A stretch of 48,102 nucleotides of DNA from Tubiluchus corallicola (Eukaryota; Priapulida; Priapulimorpha; Priapulimorphida; Tubiluchidae): the NCBI GenBank assembly GCA_030141605.1, contig JAQGDQ010001311.1:1-48102 (forward strand), given 5' to 3'. The notes beneath the pieces are model-generated. The model saw only the letters and a program-made list of their open reading frames with translations, searched no databases and was not told the origin of the DNA. Shown here piece after piece: positions 1-48,102 of the stretch (position 1 is its first letter; each line of letters opens with the position of its first letter). Both the position numbers and the translations under genes were made by a program.

Positions 1-26
1 CCCCCTCTCTCTCTCTCTCTCTCTTC

Positions 27-100
<74 letters not shown>
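1..100. repeat. (CT)n microsatellite
   Basis: Almost pure CT dinucleotides with a few T insertions at the window edge; intronic. Confidence 0.95.
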
Positions 101-612
101 ATTGCCTTTTTTCTTGCTATGGATACGTTCTTTCGCGTAATTTTTCTAATGAATTCTTCATTGCACTTTTTCTCGCAAGAACGTTCCTGAAATAGCGTGT
201 GATGTTTGCTTTCCAATAAGCAGCAACTTTCATCTCTCACCTGCTGTCTAGGTGATGCTAAAATGTGTGATAATAAATAATTTACGCTCAGACGAAGACG
301 CCACCGACTGTGCTTTTCTTGGATAATTAATAGCGCAAGGTCGCCCTGAGGGGGGAATTCTGGGGCCTTTCTTGTTTGCGTTAATTGTAACGCTGGTTAT
401 TAAAGACTGCAAATCTTTCAATTATGAAAACGAACATTAAGAAGTATTAGAATTTTAATGAATTTAGATTCTAATGCTTAATTTTTTAGACTAATTGATG
501 TGTTAATTAATTAATTGATCGATTATTAAAAGTTTGTTGTAAAACCGAACTGCATATAACCTGATTAATGCAGTGACCATGCAATTAAAACATTTTCTAC
601 TTTTTTGTTTAG
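101..612. other. Intron tail upstream of exon 1
   Basis: AT-rich intron sequence. No coding or recognised repeat seen apart from the CT tract at the window edge. Confidence 0.6.
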
Positions 613-40766
<40,154 letters not shown>

Positions 40767-40976
40767 CGTTTGCCGATTCGTAGCGACTATAATAGAGCTG
40801 TGATATTGTTAACCTGATTGGTGCAAGATTTTTTATATCCGGAGATTAAGACCGTGTTTTGACGGAGGATCAAAAATACGATCCGCTGTCAGGCTGTTGT
40901 TATTAATGCTGTTTAACCTGCTATAAGACCCGTATTTTCAAAACTCATGCAGGTATTAGCTTTTTCAGTGGCTTTA
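40767..40976 (+). other. TMTC3: TMTC3 3' UTR, proximal part
   Basis: Non-coding sequence after the stop. No AATAAA or ATTAAA occurs before the MITE that starts at 40977. The transcript end is not defined by sequence alone. Confidence 0.6.
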
Positions 40977-41608
40977 CAGGGTTCCCACAGAACTTTAAAA
41001 TAAATTTTCCTGACTTTTCCCTGACCAAATATTGATTTTCCATGACCATCAGCTGAAATTGCATTACCAGTATACGTATATAAACATTTTTGTATATGGA
41101 CATTCATACATATACCGATATATAATGTGATGGCACAGTTGCAGTAGTGCTAACGAAATTACACTAATCACATTAAATAAACTTTCTTAATCCAATCATT
41201 ATTTTTGAACAGAATTTGCCGCCCTTTCCAATTTCCCTGATTTTCCGTTCCTTTTTCATCATTTTCCCTGATTTTTACCCCATTTTCATCATTTTCCCTG
41301 ATTTTTACCCCATTTTCATCATTTTCCCTGACTTTTTACCCCATTTTCATCATTTTCCCTGATTTTTACCCCATTTTCATCATTTTCCCTGACTTTTTAC
41401 CCCATTTTCATCATTTTCCCTGATTTTTACCCCATTTTCATCATTTTCCCTGACTTTTTACCCCATTTTCATCATTTTCCCTGACTTTTTACCCCATTTT
41501 CATCATTTTCCCTGACTTTTTACCAAATTATCTCTTTCCTCGACTTTTCCAAGACTTTCCAAGATCAGCCTGTATTTTCAAGGATTTTTCCCGACTGTGG
41601 GAACCCTG
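40977..41608. mobile_element. hAT-like MITE family D with internal minisatellite
   Basis: Termini CAGGGTTCCCACAG and CTGTGGGAACCCTG are perfect inverted repeats. Both flanks have CTTTA (40972-40976 and 41609-41613), a 5-bp duplication. The interior 41245-41525 holds about nine units of 31-32 bp (CATTTTCATCATTTTCCCTG). Confidence 0.9.
40999..41004 (+). promoter_or_regulatory. Candidate polyadenylation signal AATAAA
   Basis: First canonical hexamer after the TMTC3 stop, 233 bp downstream, inside the left end of a hAT-like MITE. A second AATAAA at 41176-41181 is in the same element. Use is inferred. Confidence 0.4.
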
Positions 41609-41613
41609 CTTTA

Positions 41614-41960
41614 GTGGTACTGAGGAAATACCTGTTGGATGCCCTAACCTTACCTGGATTCCCATGATTAGTGAATAGCAAATCAATTCGTTAGTGATTG
41701 GCTGCACAAATCTTCTAAAATCTAAATGTTAAACCTTTGAAATATTGACCAGCCAGGTGCGTTTCTCACCTGCTACAACCGACGCCAGTGAAGTGGGAAT
41801 ATTAATAACGATCTTCCAAATTAATTACACTCGTATCTCGGTTTGCCAGACAAATGCGGTCAGACGGTCTGTCCGAATTTGCCTATTGTGTCCGTATTTA
41901 CCGTTCCTAAGCTAATACAGCAGGTGCCGCGTATTAGACTCACAGTAATGTAGAATCAAT
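41614..41960. other. Downstream segment
   Basis: No supported feature. Confidence 0.5.
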
Positions 41961-41964
41961 CGTC

Positions 41965-42150
41965 TAATTGTCTCAAAAACATCTAGTACGGGCCGCTCTT
42001 ATGCAAAAGTATGTAAAAAATAACTCTGACTCAAACAACTCTGCATAATTGACTCTGTACTTTTACATATAGAAATATACACGTGGTTATACTGATGTAA
42101 TGAGGTAAACAAAGTGACTGCCCGCCAACTAGCGGTCAGTTCACGAAACA
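41965..42150 (-). mobile_element. hAT-like MITE family B fragment, inverted
   Basis: Complement matches the family centre (ACACGTGTATATCTCTATGT-type block, GAGCGGCCAGTACT-type block). Both termini are missing and it is more diverged than the other copies. Confidence 0.75.
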
Positions 42151-42159
42151 AGCTGGGAC

Positions 42160-43250
42160 TTTTTTACCTGTCCAGATTTTGTCCGGTTTTTCCAATATCC
42201 ATAAAAGCGAGATCTGGCCAATCGAGATATGACTGTATTGCATCTAGTAGAACAGTGAGTTCCCATATTGCATCCATTAGAACAGTGAGTTCCCAAATTT
42301 TCATTCTCTCATGACTCAATTTCAGTGTTCAATTGGCGACTCATTTCAATTGTACAGCCGGCATGGATGAAACCAAACATTATAATATTATCATTAATCA
42401 TGATCGCATTTTACACTAGGGAGTCGTCTTATAGTTCATTAATGCTGTTCTTCATTAATCAAGCTCGTTGATTAGAAATTTTAACGAGGATTGGCTCAAT
42501 TGACGACCATGAATATTACAATAGTGAGTAAATACACCACTGGATAAAGCCTAGCGTAGAAACAGAACTTAAAGCCAACGCCCTCCAAGGACAGATTCCT
42601 CGCCGTTCAGCTGATTAATTTTGTCTCGCAGCTCATCAAGAAACTGAAAACAGTTGATGCTGAAAACAGGACTTTTTGATATTTGCTTTCTAAGTAATCC
42701 GTGAGTCAAGGAAACATCCTTCGGGACCGTTGATTTGGGGATCAGTGCAAGTGAGTTTTAAGAAATCCAAGATATTTTTACGTAAAATTGTTCTACTGAT
42801 GATTTGAGGGTTTTTAGATCCTGTTTTTAATTGCCAAACTGCGTTGGATTTTATATATTGCCGTTCATTGCTTGAAATGGTGGTCCGTTATTGTTGCTTT
42901 ATCTAGTGGCGGCTCGTGTGTAGGTACGGTGGAACTGCAGCACCTTGTTTTCACTCAATATTATCAATGAAATTCAATAAGTCTTTTGTCTTTAGTTCTT
43001 TCTTTATACTTGTACAGAGCCAGAGCACGTGAGGGTAGCATTGTGTGGCTTCACAATCCAGCGCAGTGTGTTCCAGCAATGCGGTGTTTGGCTGTGTATG
43101 CATGCGGCCGTGTGCACATGTCTGAGCTCAGGTAGAGAAAGTACTGTCGCTCACACAGTTTCTTGTCAATTGTCACAAGTTTACCGTGAATGGATCCGAG
43201 TTCAAGTAGAGAAAGTACTGTCGCTCACACAGTTTCTTGTCAATAGACAC
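42160..43250. other. Downstream segment
   Basis: A short doubled block (GAACAGTGAGTTCCCA near 42250 and 42280) and a doubled block near 43135 and 43205 (AGTACTGTCGCTCACACAGT). No gene seen. Confidence 0.5.
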
Positions 43251-43560
43251 GTGTTTGAATGTATCGATTTACACATTATCAAAACAATGGCTAAAAATTT
43301 GCATTGTTTCACATTGTTACATTAAATATTTGTTTCGTTTTACACATTATCAAAACAATGGCTAAAAATTTGCATTGTTTTCCATTGTTACATTAAATGT
43401 TTGTTTCGTTTTACACATTATCAAAACAATGGCTAAAAATTTGCATTGTTTCACATTGTTACATTAAATATTTTTGTTTCGTTTTACACATTATCAAAAC
43501 AATTGCAAATTACAACGTTAAAGTTATACACGTTTGTTTCGTTTTGCACAGTATTAAAGC
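43250..43560. repeat. 71-bp tandem repeat, about four units
   Basis: ACACATTATCAAAACAATGG recurs at about 43271, 43341 and 43412, with a decayed unit from 43486. Confidence 0.9.
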
Positions 43561-43982
43561 AATAGCTAAGTATTCTCTGAAGCAGCACCCCCACTAATTC
43601 TACCTACGAGCTGCCACTGGCTTCATCAAAGCTTCTACTAATCGTGTACAAATTGTTACCAAAGATACTACAGAGCTTCCATGATAATCAGGCAGTGCAT
43701 GAACTTTTGCTTTGTGAAAGTCTTCAATGTGAAAGTCATTGATCATCAGAAAGAGAGATTGTCTTGTGAAAGTATTTATTATTGTTTTATCTCAGCCTCA
43801 TGGACCGTTTGATTAGCTGTGTGTAAATACTGTACGAATATTATACTTATTTTCACAACAAACAAAGAGCAGACTGCAACTTTTATTTTTCTTCTTTCTT
43901 CTGTTTTTGTTTTAATGTTATATACGTGATTCACACCGAAACTTTGTTGTATTCGGACAGCAAAAAGGATGTACTGTTCAAA

Positions 43983-44345
43983 TGAGCCTTTTCATAGTTC
44001 CAGCAGTTGATGATGAAGGTCAAAGGTCAAATGAACCAGACAACGTATTTGTGTAAACTTGACAATGCCTCGCAGCCCTTGCTGCTATAATAGTAACAGT
44101 TTTAACAGCTGGCTAGAACCTTACCTAGTTCATTTTTTCTTGTTTTCAAGCAATAATGTGCTAGTAAATCACTATACTCGCAGACTAATGCATAATAGAA
44201 CAGCTGAAGTTAGTGAACTGATGCAGCAGACGGTTTTGCTTTACCCACGTCACGTGATGCTCATAGTTAAGAAGCGTTATTGTGGTACGCTTAAACTTTG
44301 ACCTACAGCAACCGCGCGTGTGCATAACAAAACTGTGAAAACGTT
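43983..44345 (-). mobile_element. MITE family A, copy 8
   Basis: Starts AGCCTTTTCATAGTTCC and ends AAAACTGTGAAAACG; internal blocks match copy 1. Confidence 0.8.
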
Positions 44346-44759
44346 GCAGAAGGATCGAGAGCGAATCCTCAAAATTAAAGTCGTTCCTTATTTATGAATG
44401 TCATCCTCATTCATCACGCATTCGTAAGACTAAGCAAATGTATATACAAAAACAGCAATGTATTTCTATGCTAAAACTTTATTAAGAACTAACATCATGA
44501 TAAATTTATAAATATAATTTTTTACATTCGTATATACAAAAAATCTTCACACACAAACGTAAGCAATAACAAGGCTTTAATATAGATTAAAACAATGCAG
44601 TGTATCATAAATATAATAATATACACTACTTGAATATTCACAAAAGCACTATAAATTGGAAACTAAATTATCCAAAGGATCCTAACAATTAAACAAATAA
44701 ATAATGCTGATCCAGCAGCTAATAACTACATCATTATTAATAAATAATGGAGAAATAAT
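44346..44759. other. Downstream AT-rich segment
   Basis: No supported feature. Confidence 0.5.
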
Positions 44760-45185
44760 CAAGTGTCAAACTATGCAAAAGTGAAAAACTGACGTCATTA
44801 ACAGCCAGTATAATAATCAAGTCATTTGACAAAAGTTTATACGGTATTGGAAATGATTACACCTGTCGTCGATAGATGGCAGCACAATGTAATCACAATA
44901 ACGCAAGTGTCAAACTATGCAAAAGTGAAAAACTGACGTTAATAACAGCCTCTATAGTAATTAACTCATATGACAAAAGTTTATACGGTATCGGAAATGA
45001 TTACACCTGTCGTCGATAGATGGCAGCACAATGTAATCACAATAATGCAACTGTCAAACTATGCAAAAGTGAAAAACTGACGTCATTAAAAGCTACTATG
45101 GTAATTAAGTCATTTGACAAAGTTTATATGGTATTGGAAATGATTACTCCTGTTGTCGATAGATGGCAGCACAATGTAATGACAA
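44760..45185. repeat. 144-bp tandem repeat, three units
   Basis: GTCAAACTATGCAAAAGTGA recurs about every 144 bp, with TCGATAGATGGCAGCACAAT in each unit. Confidence 0.95.
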
Positions 45186-45798
45186 GAATAACGTATCGAG
45201 ATAGACGTTTCAGTAACACAAATTGAACAGCTAAAACAAATGTTCTTGCAGAACTGTGTAAGATTTCCTCAAAACGAAATCAACAAGCAAAGAATAAATT
45301 ACTGACACAAGATTGTAGAAACTCTTGAGATTTCGCTAAAGACAGACATAATCTACTTCTTACAGAAAGTTTACAAATGAGAACAATTATGCTTGTGCAT
45401 GATTTACATGTAGTAATAATGTGGAAAACATTAACAAAAAATCAATAATCTAATGCACTTTATACTACATTATGTTACAAAGTGTTTCTAAATTTCATTA
45501 CGTTTATCTAAACTAGGCCAAAATAAACAAATTTCTTTGGCACTTGAAAATACAAATAATGTACCCGATATTCAACACACCCAACAATAACTGACAAATG
45601 GGTCTTTGCGTAATAATACAAGCTGTTTTAACATATTAAAATACTTTGCTGGGATTGGTGAACATTGTCACATGACCACAATCACTTGCTGGGATTGGTG
45701 AACATTGTCACATGACCACAATTGCACCTCTTGCAAGCAAATTCATAGTCGTTAAAATACCATATCAAAAATAGTATTGAACAGGAAAACCATTTGCA
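45186..45798. other. Downstream segment with one 40-bp duplication
   Basis: TTGCTGGGATTGGTGAACAT occurs twice at 45648-45720; nothing else supported. Confidence 0.6.
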
Positions 45799-45799
45799 G

Positions 45800-45870
45800 C
45801 CAATATAGAACAACTGAAGTTGGTGGACTGATGTAGCAGACGGTTTTGCTTTACCCGCATGTCACATCCA
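45800..45870 (-). mobile_element. MITE family A fragment
   Basis: About 70 bp (AACAACTGAAGTTGGTGGAC to CGGTTTTGCTTTACCCGCAT) matching the centre of the family. Confidence 0.65.
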
Positions 45871-48102
45871 GTCAAATTGTTGCATTTCAAAGCCGACGGC
45901 AATATTTACAAGTCTGAGACGAGATCGACGTATTTAAATACAAAAGTTTGACAGAGAAGTACGACTATTGGTAGTTGATAATTATTATCACAACGATTCA
46001 TTCACTGAGGAGTTTAATGAGGTGCATGACAGTAGAAAAATAGTTAACTCTTAAATTGAAACTTTTGAAGCAGCAACTTGGAATTCAGAAAGTTGCGCTA
46101 CTGATAAAGAAATCTCGAGATCGGTGCTTTGGCGTGACTTACATACTACGTAAAAATAAGCAAAATAAGTGTAAAGAGTATTCATGTAGCATCCGGAATG
46201 TGTTATGGGTTACTCACTTGCAGAATAAAAATCAATGGGAAATAACTGCAGAAAAAATAATGTGTAATGCAGGTCTGACAAACGGTTGCATTGAAAACAA
46301 TATAAACCGATTTTACCTATTCCGCACCACCATAACCCTACCGCATCCGGATGCTACATAAACGCTACTTAAGACTCCTGCTAATACGTAAGTCAATAAA
46401 AGAAATTAGATAAAGGAAAAAACAAACAATTTTGATGCAATGTTATAGGTTATCCACTTGCGAAATAGCTATGGAATAAATATGTATAATGCTTCACATT
46501 CCGGATGCTACGTAAACGTTACTCAATGCTCCTGCTAATACGTAGGTCGATAAAAGAAATTAGATGTTGGAAAAAACAAACAATTTCGTTGCAATCTACC
46601 GTTTGCAGCGGGAAAATTTCCAAACAACTACAATCAAGTTTCAAAATAAGAGTGAGAAAACAATTTTTGTGAATTTTTCCAAAAGTAACTGGTTATTTCT
46701 AGTCAACTTGCTTCTCTGAACAGCAGAGAGATTGATAAAGGACTAAAACCTTTCAAAACAAACATTCCTACGAAATGAATTTATACTGAATGCTACAAGT
46801 TATGAACATTCTACACACAAACTCAAACTGTAAAACAAAAAGCATGTTTTACTTCACAAAGTTACACCCAAATAACAAAATACAGGTTTCTAAGTGAAAA
46901 ACATTTCAACTACAACTGCCCTAGCAAATTTAACGTTTCTCAAGAACGCCTGTAGGGGGCAGTGTTTACACAAGTGACTATGAATCAGTCTGGCTTCCGT
47001 ATTTCCTAGAACAGTCATCCCAATCGATACGTGACTCAGCACAAAAGGCTGCTGGCCTGGATCCAACATTCTAACAAGTTTGATCAGTAAGTAAACGCCT
47101 AATAGCTGTGAAATCTTGGAAAATGCAAGAAAGTTCCAGCAAAGTGAGGAAGGCTGCTACTTACACAGTTTCTGCAAACATTTGACAATGAGAACACTGC
47201 AAGAAGAAATCAAAGCTATCAAAACGCTATGACGTGTGTTCCCTTCGAAACACAAAAAATAACCAAATTACTCAAATGTCAGTTTAAAAACTTTCTAAAA
47301 ACATTAAAAACAATTGTGCCATTACAGACCTCATCAAAACACAGCACTTCTAAAAAAACTCAAACAATGTTGTGCATAAAATTTAAATGTATGAGGATCA
47401 GACGAAGCAATAACTTTTCCTACGCAAATTTGCTGTTGAGAGAAATCATTTTTTGCAAATTTCCATCGATTTTTTGCAAATTTCCATCGATTTTTTGCAA
47501 ATTTCCATCGTTCTTTTATTGCAAACTTTCCAGACGTGAGGAATTAAACACTGGCGTGACACTAGCTTCACTAAGACGAAAAAGTTGACCGTTTCGGGTC
47601 ACACAAAACCACATTGAAGGGTTTCCGACTATACACACGAATCCCTCGTTTCCAGGGAAGTCCGTCTATTAAGTAATTCTCACGGTGGCGTCATTTCAAG
47701 TGCTGCTCTTTCTAGACAAAGAAAAACAATGACCTTGAACTAAATGGTTATTACTCTAATGAAGAATTCAGCGTTAAGAATGAAACAAATTACAGTAATT
47801 TATTTTACTCCCTGAAACAGATAAGTAACTTCTCTTTAAGTTCATAAAAAAAACATCTGAAGTTTCTTGAAGAGGAATTGAACCTACGACTTTTCAATGC
47901 CAGTCAGACGCGCTAAGTACATTTCTGACTCAGTACATAAACGGTTGCTATGGTAGGATAATTTTAAAAAAACACAAGGCTACATTATCATCAGCCATTA
48001 TTAGCGTCAAAAGTTGTCAGCAGTTAAACTTACCAACACAGCAGTCAGCTAAGCTGCACGCTCGTCAAACAGGCAGCACGATCACCGGCTGGTGAAACAA
48101 AT
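45871..48102. other. Downstream end of window
   Basis: Contains a direct repeat of about 100 bp (46345-46440 and 46497-46600, CCGGATGCTAC and CTCCTGCTAATACGTA), three copies of a 21-bp unit (TTTTTTGCAAATTTCCATCGA, 47452-47512) and a tRNA-like relic near 47880. No gene is supported. Confidence 0.6.
47875..47955 (-). mobile_element. tRNA-like relic, possible SINE head
   Basis: Minus strand has a B-box-like GGTTCAATTCC after GCGCGTCTGACTGGCATTG, the order seen in tRNAs and tRNA-derived SINEs. The 5' part and acceptor stem do not fold well, so a functional tRNA is unlikely. Confidence 0.35.

Noticed and set aside
46056-46361. 101-codon open frame
   Set aside because: No family resemblance, and it overlaps a duplicated non-coding block.
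47875-47955. Functional tRNA gene
   Set aside because: B-box present, but the acceptor stem and D-arm do not form; best read as a decayed tRNA-like relic.

Overview
The window is animal nuclear DNA: a split gene with GT-AG introns in an AT-rich background full of short DNA transposons (MITEs), broken non-LTR retrotransposons and minisatellites. Only one protein-coding gene is supported: the ortholog of TMTC3, an ER membrane O-mannosyltransferase with TPR repeats, on the plus strand. Sixteen exons (613..694 to 40437..40766) join in phase at every junction and give 746 residues ending at a TAG. The first roughly 100 residues lie upstream of the window. The species is not identifiable from this sequence. 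Long introns, many hAT-like MITEs, tRNA-derived SINEs and Penelope-like relics fit a marine invertebrate, but that is inference.

Layout. 1..612: intron tail with a (CT)n tract. 613..3415: exons 1-2, separated by a piggyBac-like MITE. 3416..13785: a 10.4-kb intron of repeats. 13786..32446: exons 3-10, with hAT-like MITEs, LINE relics, a SINE and minisatellites in the introns. 32447..40766: exons 11-16 (TPR region), where tandem arrays repeatedly lie on or next to splice sites. 40767..48102: 3' UTR start, a hAT-like MITE and gene-free repeat-rich DNA.

The most unusual feature is how repeats meet the splice sites of this one gene. A 68-bp tandem array duplicates the exon 11 acceptor four times. 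A different 68-bp array duplicates the exon 12 donor so that 14 intact donors stand in a row. An 89-bp array starts across the exon 4 donor, and an AT-rich minisatellite runs up to the exon 15 acceptor. Three same-orientation copies of one MITE family end 20-42 nt upstream of exons 3, 5 and 8, and the first AATAAA after the stop lies inside a MITE. Two Penelope-like relics carry a hammerhead-ribozyme-like core. No complete new gene system was seen.
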